Shown here: in pieces, positions 6,513 to 16,448 of the stretch | Position numbering within the stretch: position 1 is the stretch's first letter | Layout of the letters: each line of letters starts with the position of its first letter | Origin: a virus | Length of the DNA stretch: 64,000 bases | Reading direction: 5' to 3' (one strand) | Virus record (IMG/VR): IMGVR_UViG_3300007504_000006 | Span: 1-64,000 of that record | Position numbers and translations under genes: made by a program | Notes under the pieces: model-generated | Seen by the model: only the letters and a program-made list of their open reading frames with translations | The model's database searches: none | Told to the model about the DNA's origin: nothing

Positions 6513-7390
6513 CGAATAAGAAGAAAAGAAACTGCAATAATAACTGAGCAAAGAAAAACAACAAAAGTATAATATGTTACTAAGGGAGTTTTAAAATACA
6601 TTTTACCTATAATGAAACATTTATGAACAGGACTTAGCATATAGCCTGCATAATCTATAGCGAAAAACATAGGAAGGTATTGAACACCGAATATACTTGT
6701 AAGAATAGCAGTAAATGCCGCAAACCTTGCAGAAGATCCTAATAAAAAACTACCAGCAAATCCTATCCAAGCACCTGTTACAAGTGACCAATCATTATTT
6801 TCAATATATGCTTTAATTTCATTTGTATAAGATTTAATATAATTACCTAAAACAATAACCAAAAATAATGCTATTAATAGTTTCCAATTAACCCATTCTA
6901 CTGTAACTTCTTTTTGTTTAGGATTAATCCAGATTACATCTTGTTCTTTTAAAAAATAAAATACTAAAAACAATGGAAGAACTATAGCAATCATTGCAAG
7001 AGGCCCCATCACATACATAAATTCTACATATGTTAACCCTAAAACTGCCATAGGTATAATAACAGATTTTTCAAACGGAGACCACAAGTAATAATGATGT
7101 GTACTAAGATAATCTATAATGCCATACCATTTGCGTCTAGAATCTTTAGGTGCCATTGTATCTAAAATACCAGCAGATACAGATACCCTTCCAGGTATAG
7201 GTAGCACACCACATAAAGCACTAACTATAACAACAAATAATCTATTTGATTTTATATATTTGCTTAGAAGATTTAGCACAGGATATATATACCCATTGCG
7301 TTGCACATACGCAGATGTAACCATAATGCCTGCAAGGTACAATACGTACCATTGATTATTAAATATTATTTCTAGCATCAGTTTTTTCAT
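6509..7390 (-). CDS. Polytopic membrane protein, permease-like (possibly DUF401-like)
   Basis: A protein of about 293 residues starting MKKLMLEIIFNNQW at 7390. Longer in-frame starts exist up to 7462 but would lie deep inside the preceding gene; the Met at 7378 is also possible. I count eight to ten hydrophobic helices, with a re-entrant-looking motif CGVLPIPGRVSVSAGILD (about residues 60-77) that recalls the DUF401 family of ion-transporter-like permeases. A matching half-repeat may lie near SFLLGSSARFAAFTAIL. A full-size permease is unusual within a phage tail block. Substrate unknown. The family assignment is from memory of the motif, not a search. Confidence 0.6.
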   Translation of the reverse strand: MKKLMLEIIFNNQWYVLYLAGIMVTSAYVQRNGYIYPVLNLLSKYIKSNRLFVVIVSALCGVLPIPGRVSVSAGILDTMAPKDSRRKWYGIIDYLSTHHYYLWSPFEKSVIIPMAVLGLTYVEFMYVMGPLAMIAIVLPLFLVFYFLKEQDVIWINPKQKEVTVEWVNWKLLIALFLVIVLGNYIKSYTNEIKAYIENNDWSLVTGAWIGFAGSFLLGSSARFAAFTAILTSIFGVQYLPMFFAIDYAGYMLSPVHKCFIIGKMYFKTPLVTYYTFVVFLCSVIIAVSFLLIR

Positions 7391-8087
7391 GTGGGATATG
7401 GGTGTATTCCCACTTAAATTTCTCGGCGTCCCATTCGCTTTCAGTTCCTTTATTAACAACAATATTCATTACAAATGTTAATCTTTTTTCATTTTCCTGG
7501 AATGGATATACTTGATGCAATAAATCAAAATCATAAATCATACCAAAATTTTTCTGTGGTATTATATTCATTAATTCTTGATCTTTTATTATAACATGAC
7601 ATCCCTTATAAGATGCATTATTGGTGATCTCTTGGGTTTTCATATTAAAAAATCGTGATTTCAAATTTCGACCGAATGAGGTTTCTAAAGCAGAATCAAA
7701 ATCATTAAGAAAATATATAAAATTAAAATCATTTGCTTCGTGTATGTGAAGAGGATTAAATTCATTTTTCCTCATTACATTTAGCCATGATGATCGAATT
7801 AGTACATCATTCTTTTCAATTTTTTTAAACTTGCCCATTCTATTATTCAAATCGTGTTCTATATGAGCATGTATAATTTGATTAAACGTGTCTAAATAAA
7901 ATTCATCTAATACCCCATGATTAATAATATATTCATTTTCTATTTCTCCTACCAACATATTATTAGCCTTGGCACCACTTTGATTTATCATAGAAAGAAG
8001 AGAATTACTAAAATTATCAGTAAACGAATCGGTCGCTTCAAAAAAAGTTAAAATTTTATCTTGAAAAGTTTTATGAAATATTTTCAT
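7359..8087 (-). CDS. 2-oxoglutarate/Fe(II) oxygenase-like protein
   Basis: A 242-residue protein whose C-terminal half has the 2OG-Fe(II) oxygenase pattern also seen at 38064 and 38812: a Trp strand followed by His residues (NPLHIHEANDF, about residues 124-134), a Gly/Phe strand (FNFIYFLND) and a distal His with an Arg (LHQVYPFQENEKRLTFVMNI, about 195-214). The N-terminal half is less conserved. It overlaps the upstream U32/methyltransferase gene by four bases, suggesting coupled expression. The substrate is unknown; a protein or glycan associated with the fibres is an inference from position. Confidence 0.65.
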   Translation of the reverse strand: MKIFHKTFQDKILTFFEATDSFTDNFSNSLLSMINQSGAKANNMLVGEIENEYIINHGVLDEFYLDTFNQIIHAHIEHDLNNRMGKFKKIEKNDVLIRSSWLNVMRKNEFNPLHIHEANDFNFIYFLNDFDSALETSFGRNLKSRFFNMKTQEITNNASYKGCHVIIKDQELMNIIPQKNFGMIYDFDLLHQVYPFQENEKRLTFVMNIVVNKGTESEWDAEKFKWEYTHIPHEKTDARNNI

Positions 8088-9727
8088 TTTTTAATTACCG
8101 TAACGTATATACCATTCCACCATTGTGTAGGATTTTCTATTGTGTTTAATACTTTTTTATGAAAAATAAGCTCATGATCTATTTGTTCTAATCCTTTCAT
8201 TGCTCCTATAACAACATTAGGAAAATTTGCGTCATCAAAAATACAAATACATTCGTCTGCAAAACAATCTTTATAATACATTATTGCTTTTTCTATTGTT
8301 TCACTTTCGTGTGGCCCATCGTAAAAAAACAAATCAATATTTTTAATGTCTTTTAAATTTGTATCAAATAAATCACATTCATATGCTGTTACAGAATTAT
8401 TCCCCTTAAACTGTTTTACATTTTTAATAAATTCTTCTTTAGAATTAGGAGGTAAAATTAATTCTTGTGTTAATGGTTGTAAATCTTCTTTCCATGTATC
8501 TACACAAAATGCATTAATATTATTATCTTTCAATACTGCACATGTGCTTAATCCTAAATACGATCCAATTTCTAAATAATTTGTAGAAATACTACCTAAA
8601 CTATTAAGTAAATTAACAATTTTTTGAGAAGATAATCCGTCAATCTCTACTATGATATCCTTATTAACAGAATCTACCAATTCTTTTGTTACATATTTTA
8701 TTTTATCATTACCTTTTATTACACTTTTTTTGTCATACACTTTATCACAATAATGACAATCCCAACATTCAAACTTACAAGTTTTTATTTTTTCACGCCA
8801 TATGTTTATAGGAGCATCTACTAAATTTGTTTCATCTATAAATTCATTAAATGTATCAAATAATATTTCCTTATCTTCGGCATAATTTTTTATAATATGC
8901 ATGGTTTCATTTAATCTAGAAGTATTTTCTCTTCCATGCATTTTAATAACATCAACATATTCTAATAATTCATCCCAATCTTCTTTCCATGGAGGAAAGT
9001 TAGCGGATTTTAAAGGAACAGCCATATCTTCTTGGTCCCATTTATCACACGATACTCTAGACATAGGATCATTAAAATACTGAGCTTCGTTTGTTCTAGA
9101 ATTATTAAATTCATAATGTTCATCCATCATAGGACAATTACCTATGCATCCTTCGTTTGCTAACAATGATAACTTGACTCCAGCATGTTCTTTAGCACGT
9201 TTCATATCTTTTAATTTGTCATGGTCTCGCATTAGATCACGATCTAAATTAACATAGTTAAATCCTGCTTCACCTAAAGCAACTACTTCTCGTGGTTCGG
9301 TTACATTCCGTAATATTGTGTTTTTAATTTCTAATTCAGGAAATGCTGATTGTATTTGTTTTGTTGCAACCCAATGAGTATGTGGAATCGTTGCACTTCG
9401 AACAACTCCGGTATCATAAAGTTGTTTAAAATTTTGTAAAAATAAATCTAAATTATTTTGTGATGGTCGAACTAAAGTATTATTAAATGTTGCAGAAAGT
9501 TGAATACCTGTATCTTTTGATACGTTTATAGCATTGTCTAATATAGATAAATGATCTGGTGGACCATTAAACACATCGCCCATTGCATCTTGAACAAAAG
9601 GTGGCATTCTACTAGTAAAATAAAGATCATATATATAATCTTTATAGGTATGTAAAAAGCCTAAAAAATCATTAAATTGTGGTTCCGTCAATTTTGGATT
9701 GATCGGTATGCTGAATATTTTCTTCAT
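8084..9727 (-). CDS. Fusion of U32-peptidase-like Fe-S domain and SAM methyltransferase
   Basis: A 547-residue two-domain protein. Residues 1 to about 345 resemble U32-family proteins (UbiU/UbiV and related hydroxylation factors): a barrel-like series of strands, then ANEGCIGNCPMMDEHYEF (about 195) and further Cys in VSCDKW and CKFECWDCHYC, which together could hold a 4Fe-4S cluster. Residues about 380-547 form a class I SAM-dependent methyltransferase of the Methyltransf_24 type, with the Gly-rich loop NYLEIGSYLGLST, acidic FCVDTW, and LFFYDGPHES. The start at 9727 is needed for the first barrel strand and overlaps the preceding gene by 56 bases. Neither substrate can be read. The fusion is not one I know. 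Confidence 0.7.
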   Translation of the reverse strand: MKKIFSIPINPKLTEPQFNDFLGFLHTYKDYIYDLYFTSRMPPFVQDAMGDVFNGPPDHLSILDNAINVSKDTGIQLSATFNNTLVRPSQNNLDLFLQNFKQLYDTGVVRSATIPHTHWVATKQIQSAFPELEIKNTILRNVTEPREVVALGEAGFNYVNLDRDLMRDHDKLKDMKRAKEHAGVKLSLLANEGCIGNCPMMDEHYEFNNSRTNEAQYFNDPMSRVSCDKWDQEDMAVPLKSANFPPWKEDWDELLEYVDVIKMHGRENTSRLNETMHIIKNYAEDKEILFDTFNEFIDETNLVDAPINIWREKIKTCKFECWDCHYCDKVYDKKSVIKGNDKIKYVTKELVDSVNKDIIVEIDGLSSQKIVNLLNSLGSISTNYLEIGSYLGLSTCAVLKDNNINAFCVDTWKEDLQPLTQELILPPNSKEEFIKNVKQFKGNNSVTAYECDLFDTNLKDIKNIDLFFYDGPHESETIEKAIMYYKDCFADECICIFDDANFPNVVIGAMKGLEQIDHELIFHKKVLNTIENPTQWWNGIYVTVIKK

Positions 9728-11015
9728 CTAATTTTATTTCAAATAATTTTTTACTATCAGTTAATAGTGGCATTTGTAATCCTTCGAGTGCTTTTTCAGA
9801 ATTAATCTGGCCTTCAACTTGTTTATTAATCTGTCCTATTGTATTAGTTAACAAACCAGAAAAATGTAATGCACCTCTTAATGTTTCTAATTGATCTTCT
9901 TCTGGCATTAATAAGATAGAATCCATATTACCCGAACCTACCCGACCATATGCTATAATATCCATTGCCGCCTGCTTTTGCATTCTAGCCATCCAATATT
10001 TTCGTTCTTCTGTGTCGTCTTCTTTTAAATATTCGTCTAAGTTTTTTTCTTTTGTTTTTTCTAAAAGCTCTAAATATGTTCTAAGTTCGCGTTCACATTG
10101 ACTCATTTTTCGTTTAAAAACAGTTATGTCGTACATTAAGTCTTCGAGCTTAATAACCATCAATTCTTTTTCTAACTGATCCGGTTCTTTTTTAATGTCT
10201 CGTTCAATTATTTTTACACGAACTTCTGCTTCTCGTAAATTTCTTACAATAGATTTATATGCATGATATCGTGTTTCTAACTCCATAAATGATTGATGAA
10301 TTTTTTTGTAAGGAGTTATTCCTGTTTTTTGCACAAAATTAATAGAAGAATAATTAGACTGCCCATTATCAAATTGAAGGGCTGTTTCTAATACTTTTTC
10401 TTCTTCGGGCGAAAAACTTAAATGGTCTCTTACCCAAGTGTCTACTTTTATATTTGTTACATCGCTACTTACAATATCTGTTTTATTGTGTAGCATATCT
10501 GGTAAATTATTTGTTTGTTCCATAAGTCGTCCAAAACTATTATTAAAAATTTTATTATAAATTGAAAATAAATCTTCTCGATCTTTATCTGAACTACCGT
10601 TATTAATACATCCTAACGGAAATGCAGTATTTTTATTAAATCTTTCTTCGTCCCATAATAAACAATTTTTAAAATTATCTTTATTATTAATAATTTTTCT
10701 TTTGTTAAAAACACAACCAAATTTGCCTAATGTTTTAGGAAAAAATATACAAAAATTTTCTATTGTATCATGTGTTTTAATATTAAAATATTCTTGTATA
10801 AATTCTTTAAATGTTAAGCCAGTTTTAAATTTTATGTCATCTTCTCTTACTAGTTCATTATTTACGTATTTTAAATATATGTTTTCTACATTTTCTAACG
10901 TCGCATATCCAGGATCTTTGCAACAAGGATTTTTTAAACATGATTGGCATGGTTGGGGTGTGCATTTAGAGTTTTTTTGAAGTTCGTATAATTTTTCTGT
11001 TACTTTTTTAAACAT
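9672..11015 (-). CDS. YkgJ-like Cys cluster protein with coiled coil
   Basis: A 447-residue protein. The N-terminal 130 residues hold a Cys-rich motif resembling the YkgJ (zinc/iron-chelating) family: CQSCLKNPCCKDPGYATL (about residues 24-41), followed by FCIFFPKTLGKFGCVFNKR and a later NCLLWDE, spacing that fits the CxxC, CC, C, C pattern. Residues about 230-330 form a long charged coiled coil, followed by a helical tail. It starts one base into the previous stop and its end overlaps the U32-fusion gene. It probably binds a metal; whether it is a virion part or a chaperone for its Cys-containing neighbour is unclear. Confidence 0.55.
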   Translation of the reverse strand: MFKKVTEKLYELQKNSKCTPQPCQSCLKNPCCKDPGYATLENVENIYLKYVNNELVREDDIKFKTGLTFKEFIQEYFNIKTHDTIENFCIFFPKTLGKFGCVFNKRKIINNKDNFKNCLLWDEERFNKNTAFPLGCINNGSSDKDREDLFSIYNKIFNNSFGRLMEQTNNLPDMLHNKTDIVSSDVTNIKVDTWVRDHLSFSPEEEKVLETALQFDNGQSNYSSINFVQKTGITPYKKIHQSFMELETRYHAYKSIVRNLREAEVRVKIIERDIKKEPDQLEKELMVIKLEDLMYDITVFKRKMSQCERELRTYLELLEKTKEKNLDEYLKEDDTEERKYWMARMQKQAAMDIIAYGRVGSGNMDSILLMPEEDQLETLRGALHFSGLLTNTIGQINKQVEGQINSEKALEGLQMPLLTDSKKLFEIKLDEENIQHTDQSKIDGTTI

Positions 11016-12025
11016 TAAAAGTTTAATTTGTTGCCTATATAAGGATTAATAGGATCAGGTAACCATTTTGCCTTTGGATCATCTTCTGTTGTTTTTTCAT
11101 TTGTATCTGTATTAAAGAAGGCCATTCGGTTTCCTTTTCTATTATAGTCTATTTCACCATCTTCTTTTATACCTGGGTCTACCCGTTTTAATGTTTCTGC
11201 CTGTTCGGTAGGCATCATTATACCAAAATAATCTTCATATACAATATTTAAATCCCATATTGTTGTGCATACTTCTACTTTTTTTAATATTTTTTGAGAC
11301 TTAACTAGCATAGTAGAAAGTCTATCTTGATATTCTTCTGCTTTTTCTAATATTTTATTTGACAAAGTTGTTTTATCAAAACTTCTTTCTGTTGCAATAT
11401 AATCTAAAAACGGAGTTACGTGAGCAGGATCATCTTCACCATACGTTAAAAATTCTCTTGCTTCATGTTTTTGTATTTCCCAAGTTGCCGCTTCTAATTC
11501 AGATACATTTTTAATAAATTTTAATTTCTTACTATATTCATTTTCTATAATTTCTTTTGCATATTTTTTCATAAAAGATAATGTAAAATCTTTCATCTCT
11601 TGAGTAAAGTCTATTGCTTGTTTCCAATGTTCATCAGGTATAGCAGGAGTCCAATCCCAAATTACTCCATCACCAGTTTTAAGAACTTTAACAGTATCTC
11701 GTATTTCGGCAAAATGTACAGTACCAAAATAGAATTCATCTTTTGTTATTTCTTCAAACGATCTACCTAGTTGTGGTCTAATTGTTTCTAAAAGAGAATC
11801 ACTTATTTCTACCGCAGATAAACCTAATAAATTATATTTCGACTCACATTTAAAATTTTTATCTTGAAATTCACCACCTGTAATATATGCCTTAATATCT
11901 TCTTCAGGAATTATAATATATCTTAATTTTGCGTCAGGAACTGTCGGACCCGTTACTGGAGTTGGTTCAGTTACAACTGGATCAAAATCCATTGGTGTTG
12001 TTTTTGTCAGGTTATGTGCTGGCAT
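11015..12025 (-). CDS. Hypothetical protein, possible tail-fibre-assembly-like
   Basis: A 336-residue protein with a Pro/Thr-rich N-terminus (PVVTEPTPVTGPTVPDAK). The middle (about residues 180-250) contains a helical segment with EAREFLTYGEDDP, HVTPFLDYIATE and a following KILEKAEEYQDR helix, which recalls the C-terminal region of phage tail-fibre assembly chaperones. It directly follows the fibre genes with a one-base overlap at each end, where fibre chaperones are often encoded. No signal peptide or transmembrane segment is visible. The chaperone idea is inference from position and weak similarity. Confidence 0.5.
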   Translation of the reverse strand: MPAHNLTKTTPMDFDPVVTEPTPVTGPTVPDAKLRYIIIPEEDIKAYITGGEFQDKNFKCESKYNLLGLSAVEISDSLLETIRPQLGRSFEEITKDEFYFGTVHFAEIRDTVKVLKTGDGVIWDWTPAIPDEHWKQAIDFTQEMKDFTLSFMKKYAKEIIENEYSKKLKFIKNVSELEAATWEIQKHEAREFLTYGEDDPAHVTPFLDYIATERSFDKTTLSNKILEKAEEYQDRLSTMLVKSQKILKKVEVCTTIWDLNIVYEDYFGIMMPTEQAETLKRVDPGIKEDGEIDYNRKGNRMAFFNTDTNEKTTEDDPKAKWLPDPINPYIGNKLNF

Positions 12026-13170
12026 TAACTTACCCCTACGTCACAAACAGATGCGGCACCTGTACTACAAAATCCTGATGATTGTCCATAATGTCCTTTA
12101 GGCATACATGCGGCTCCCATTGTTGTTTGAGCATCAGTCGAATATACATATTTTACAGTCCAGTTATTTTGTTGGCCATTATAATCGCCCATTGTATAAC
12201 CCCAATCTTGGCCATCTTCTTGATTTTCTTCACCATTAGAATGATTTTTACCTGGAGACGATAAAACTGCTCCATTACTATCAGCAAACTTATCTTGTCC
12301 GCTTGTAACATTAGTACCAGTACCTACATAATGATGCCCGTGTTTAGAGGATATTGCTTTACATTGTCCATCTGTTCCATAGGTCCAAGTACCGCCTGAT
12401 CCCATTGATCTATTAGACCAATTATAAGAATATTTGTTATTTCCCGCATTCATTAACCAACCCACATCTTCACCTTGGCAACCTGTACCTAATCCTGATG
12501 ACGAAGCAGTAGCGGCAGTATACATAACTTCTGAAGCAAAATGTAAAGAATGAGAAGTTGTACCGTGTGTACCTCCTGCCCATAATCCTTCTTGTGTTTT
12601 TATTCCGGAAGCAGTAGCACAATCATGAACACTAGTACTAAAATTCCAGCCACCTACGTGATTGCCATAACCACTAGTACCATAACTAATTCCTTCAGTT
12701 AACGGATTGTAACCTACGTATCCGTATGAAACACCACTAGAAGAAAAACCACCTGTTGTAGTTATCTTTCTTGTTTGTCCATTTGCGAGACTGTAACTAG
12801 ATAAATTTGTACCGGCAGTAGTATGACCATTATTTTCTAGATATCCATTATGATCGCTATATGTGCCTGACAAATAAGATCCTTCTCTATCTAATTGTTC
12901 CCCACAATAAAGGGTAGTATCTGTTTGATGCCAGGTTTTATTTACAGCCCGCCATGCATTAGATCCTTTATAGCCTGCCGCCAAATAACCATGTGTATAT
13001 ATAGATCTATATCTCCAACCTGATGCTAATGCAGACCCCGGACTACCTGGATATTGCCAGTAAGCACCTTCAGCGGCATCACCTGCCATTAAAAGGCCAC
13101 CTCTTGCTTCTTCTGATGTAGCGGGTATTCCTTGTTCGGTTCTTCCTCTTGATCGAGAATAAATTGTCAT
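12025..13170 (-). CDS. Gly/Ser/Tyr-rich fibre or adhesin protein
   Basis: A 381-residue protein with composition typical of surface-exposed fibre tips: very rich in Gly, Ser, Tyr, Thr, Trp, His and Asn, with no long hydrophobic segment. Repeated short patterns such as GYGNHVGGWNF, SHSLHFASE and WTYGTDGQ suggest a beta-rich fold with aromatic surfaces. Several Cys (YCGEQLD, HDCATAS, TGCQGED, AACMPKG, GFCSTGAASVCD) could form disulfides or bind metal. It overlaps the preceding fibre gene by four bases (ATGA). In style it resembles the proteins at 62004 and 63564. Host-surface binding is an inference. Confidence 0.6.
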   Translation of the reverse strand: MTIYSRSRGRTEQGIPATSEEARGGLLMAGDAAEGAYWQYPGSPGSALASGWRYRSIYTHGYLAAGYKGSNAWRAVNKTWHQTDTTLYCGEQLDREGSYLSGTYSDHNGYLENNGHTTAGTNLSSYSLANGQTRKITTTGGFSSSGVSYGYVGYNPLTEGISYGTSGYGNHVGGWNFSTSVHDCATASGIKTQEGLWAGGTHGTTSHSLHFASEVMYTAATASSSGLGTGCQGEDVGWLMNAGNNKYSYNWSNRSMGSGGTWTYGTDGQCKAISSKHGHHYVGTGTNVTSGQDKFADSNGAVLSSPGKNHSNGEENQEDGQDWGYTMGDYNGQQNNWTVKYVYSTDAQTTMGAACMPKGHYGQSSGFCSTGAASVCDVGVS

Positions 13171-16100
13171 TGTACTTCCTCTAGCATTATTTTATATCGC
13201 TTCCCATTATTTCTATTTATTAAGTACATACTTTCCTCACCTTCTTGCATAACCCACGAACCTTTAGTTCCGTCTACTTCGTTACCAGATCTATCTGGTT
13301 TATCATTACTCATTATTAAGTCAGCAGTACTAATGTCATTGCATGTTATGTCTTGGCAACTAAGATCACCTGTAGTTGTTATATCGCCTGCATACATGTG
13401 AAAATGCCCATCTCTGTCAATTTTAAATTTATCTGCAACATTTCCTAAATTATGTTGTGTACCAAATACTAAATCCATACTATCTGCTAAACTAATAGAA
13501 CGAATTGCTTTTATGTATGCTCCCACTCCGGCATCATGTTTAAACTGCATTTGAACAGTTCTTTCAGCAGTATCATCTCCGGTGTTTTCCATTATTATAT
13601 CTAAATCTGTAGTTTTTGTTATATTAACATCACCACCATCAACATCTAACAGTACTCCTGGTGTTGCTGTTCCTATACCTACTCTATTATTAACAGCATC
13701 AATATGAAACGTAGGTGAATCCCAGGAACTATCTACATATGTTTTAACTGCTTTTTGGGATGGAACAAGAGTATCACTATTTGCCGCAAATGTTCCGTCT
13801 GTATCTATTGCTGATCCGGTAATACTTGTATTAACTGTGACCGTATCCATTATTGGTGAATTAATAGTAGGACTTGTTAATGTTTTAAGTGTTAATGTTT
13901 GGGTATCATCAAGGGTTACAACCGTTGCATCAATTGCAACTGTTAATGTATTAACTGCTCCGCTTGTATCGATACCTGTACCACCTGCTATTGTTAATGT
14001 TTCAGAATTTAATAAAATTTCTAACGATCCAGAATCACTATAAACAGGAAGGGCACTTGCAGTTAATGCTTGTTCAGGTATAGTATTCGAAACAAAATGT
14101 GGGTTACCATTTTTAAAATAAAATATACCGCCTGTTGTTGGAGCAGTTGGAGAAGTAATATTAGCATAATCTGTTTCTAAATGTATACCTGTTTGAGTAG
14201 TTAATATACCACCTGCAGGAATATATAAAGGTCTATATGCACCATCTTGTACAATTAAAGGATCCGAAGGATTTGATTCTTGTTGGTTTATATGAAGTAA
14301 TGCTGTCGGAGCACTTATACCTATACCTACACGACCTTCTCCATAATATGTAGATCCTGCAACTGAACCTATGTTCCAACCAGATCGCATATCCTTTATT
14401 TTAAACTTTGCAGAAGAATTATCCCAAACTAACGACCAATCATTATTTCCTATACCTAATGTACCAGTTTCAACATCGGCTAAATTAGTTAAATTTTCTG
14501 CTGTTATATTTGCCAAATATCCTGCACTAGCATGGTTTCCCCATCCGTATGCAACAACACCTTGTTGAGCATCTTGGCTTACTTGTGGATCTAATATTAT
14601 TGTTCCTGTAGATATTATAGTAGAACCGCCACCTTGAAGTTGTAACCCTGTGCCAACCGATACTCCGGTTAATGGTGTTACCCATTGTAATAAACTACCG
14701 GTTGTACTTAAAAACTGGCCTGCTGTTCCACTATTGCTTATATTCAATTCTTGTATACCGACGTTTGCCGCAGGTAAATTTAATTTTCCACTAGTAACTG
14801 TTAATGTTACATCTTCACCTGCTGTAATTTGAGCCGCAGTTCCTAACGTTATTTTTTCTACTTCTAATCCTTGGGAGGTTGCAGTTAAGGTAATTGGATT
14901 TCCTCCACCAAACCTAATACTTGATGGTACTTGTAAAGTTCCTGCATCATCTGTTAAATTTATAGATCCTAAATCTAATGTATTTGTGTATACAGTATCC
15001 CATATTTTAGAACTAGATCCTATATCATATGTAGACGTAACAGAAGGTAAAACATGTTCAGTAAGGGATCCTACTGCAACAGACCAAGTTAATTTTTTAT
15101 CTTCCACAGTATTGTCTGTTACTATACTAACACCCGATCCTGCAACAAATTCTAATTCCCTTGTAGAATCTATAGAAATAGTAGGTTGACCACTAACAGA
15201 TACTGTAGTAAGATAGTCTCCAAATCCTACTTTTAATACACCCGGACTTGTTTCTGTCATAGTAAATCCTGATGCAACATTAAATTCTACACTAGAAGCA
15301 TTTGTAAATGTTTGGTTATTATATTTAAAATCTGCTGATGAAGGAGATATCCAAATAAAACCTCCTGAAGATCCTAATCCTAATACTTGCCCTGTTGTTC
15401 CGGATCCACCTATATCCATTTCTGGTATGCCAACAGCATTTGGTGATATTGAACTAGCAGTAGAAAATGTTGCTCCCATAAATCTTACTTTTACAAGAGC
15501 ATTATATGCCGGAGGACTTGTAAATGTTAATGTTGTTCCTGTTACGGAATAAGCATTGTCTGCTCCAGGTGTTTGAATTACACCATCTACTGTTACTAAT
15601 AATTGATTAGGTGTACTTGCTAATTGTGATAACGTATATGTCGTTGTTGAAGCATCTCCATAAAAAGTATCTATGTAATATGTGCTTGCTGACAATTTTG
15701 CAGGAGTTATACTACCATCTTGCACAATGGTTTGTACTGTATCCATATTAAGAAAAGTAACAGATATTTCTAAATTGACTGGTATATTTTCTGGAAATAC
15801 AAGTTTTGCCGGACTAGTACCTACAATAGTATAGGTTGATGGTGCTTGATATAAACTATCAACATGAACAAGAACATCAACAGGCTGAGTAGGAACTCTT
15901 GATAAATCAAATTCTTTTGTATTCCCATCAGCAGTAAAAGTGTCAACTGATAAATTTGCTTGAGTAGTCGAAGCAATAGTTATTTTTCCATTTGTAGGAT
16001 CGGTTGTTAATTGAATGCCAGCACCAGATACCATTTCAAGATCACCTGATTCAGGTATTGTTAAATCTGTTTGTCCTGAAACTTTAATAGTATCTAAAAG

Positions 16101-16436
16101 AGTGCCTTCAGTAGGAACAAATTTTGTTAAAACACTATCCCATTTAAGTAAATTACCATCTTGTAATCCTGATTCGTCTATATCACTTAAATCTAATAAT
16201 GCTCCGCCTCCTAAAGATCCCCAAATTGATTGAGTAGAATTATTAGGATCTTTTGAATATCCTTCAAACTTACCTGTTGTTGCGTTATATCGTATAACAC
16301 CTTCAGAAGGAGTAGTTGGGCGTTCAGCAGTTGAACCAGTAGGTATAGATAACCCTTCTACTCCAGTAAATGTAGCATTTCCCTTAATAGTTGGGTTTGT
16401 TGCAAATGTTTTTCCTGTTACTACTGTTCTACTCAT
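13167..16436 (-). CDS. Large modular tail fibre protein, 1,089 aa
   Basis: A long Thr/Ser/Gly-rich beta-repeat protein. Early modules have the phage-fibre pattern of a strand, then VDSLYQAPSTYTIVG or VDGVIQTPGADNAYSV, then a hydrophobic strand ending in VRFMG. Later repeats contain SGQ, a strand and LEFVAGSGVSI. The segment LVPSQKAVKTYVDSSWDS (about residue 895) is a typical knob or trimerisation entry seen in marine phage fibres. The last 65 residues are duplicated as the separate protein at 6203-6487. It overlaps the next gene by four bases. A virion fibre role is well supported by architecture; the receptor is unknown. Confidence 0.85.
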   Translation of the reverse strand: MSRTVVTGKTFATNPTIKGNATFTGVEGLSIPTGSTAERPTTPSEGVIRYNATTGKFEGYSKDPNNSTQSIWGSLGGGALLDLSDIDESGLQDGNLLKWDSVLTKFVPTEGTLLDTIKVSGQTDLTIPESGDLEMVSGAGIQLTTDPTNGKITIASTTQANLSVDTFTADGNTKEFDLSRVPTQPVDVLVHVDSLYQAPSTYTIVGTSPAKLVFPENIPVNLEISVTFLNMDTVQTIVQDGSITPAKLSASTYYIDTFYGDASTTTYTLSQLASTPNQLLVTVDGVIQTPGADNAYSVTGTTLTFTSPPAYNALVKVRFMGATFSTASSISPNAVGIPEMDIGGSGTTGQVLGLGSSGGFIWISPSSADFKYNNQTFTNASSVEFNVASGFTMTETSPGVLKVGFGDYLTTVSVSGQPTISIDSTRELEFVAGSGVSIVTDNTVEDKKLTWSVAVGSLTEHVLPSVTSTYDIGSSSKIWDTVYTNTLDLGSINLTDDAGTLQVPSSIRFGGGNPITLTATSQGLEVEKITLGTAAQITAGEDVTLTVTSGKLNLPAANVGIQELNISNSGTAGQFLSTTGSLLQWVTPLTGVSVGTGLQLQGGGSTIISTGTIILDPQVSQDAQQGVVAYGWGNHASAGYLANITAENLTNLADVETGTLGIGNNDWSLVWDNSSAKFKIKDMRSGWNIGSVAGSTYYGEGRVGIGISAPTALLHINQQESNPSDPLIVQDGAYRPLYIPAGGILTTQTGIHLETDYANITSPTAPTTGGIFYFKNGNPHFVSNTIPEQALTASALPVYSDSGSLEILLNSETLTIAGGTGIDTSGAVNTLTVAIDATVVTLDDTQTLTLKTLTSPTINSPIMDTVTVNTSITGSAIDTDGTFAANSDTLVPSQKAVKTYVDSSWDSPTFHIDAVNNRVGIGTATPGVLLDVDGGDVNITKTTDLDIIMENTGDDTAERTVQMQFKHDAGVGAYIKAIRSISLADSMDLVFGTQHNLGNVADKFKIDRDGHFHMYAGDITTTGDLSCQDITCNDISTADLIMSNDKPDRSGNEVDGTKGSWVMQEGEESMYLINRNNGKRYKIMLEEVQ

Positions 16437-16448
16437 TTAAATAGTCTC

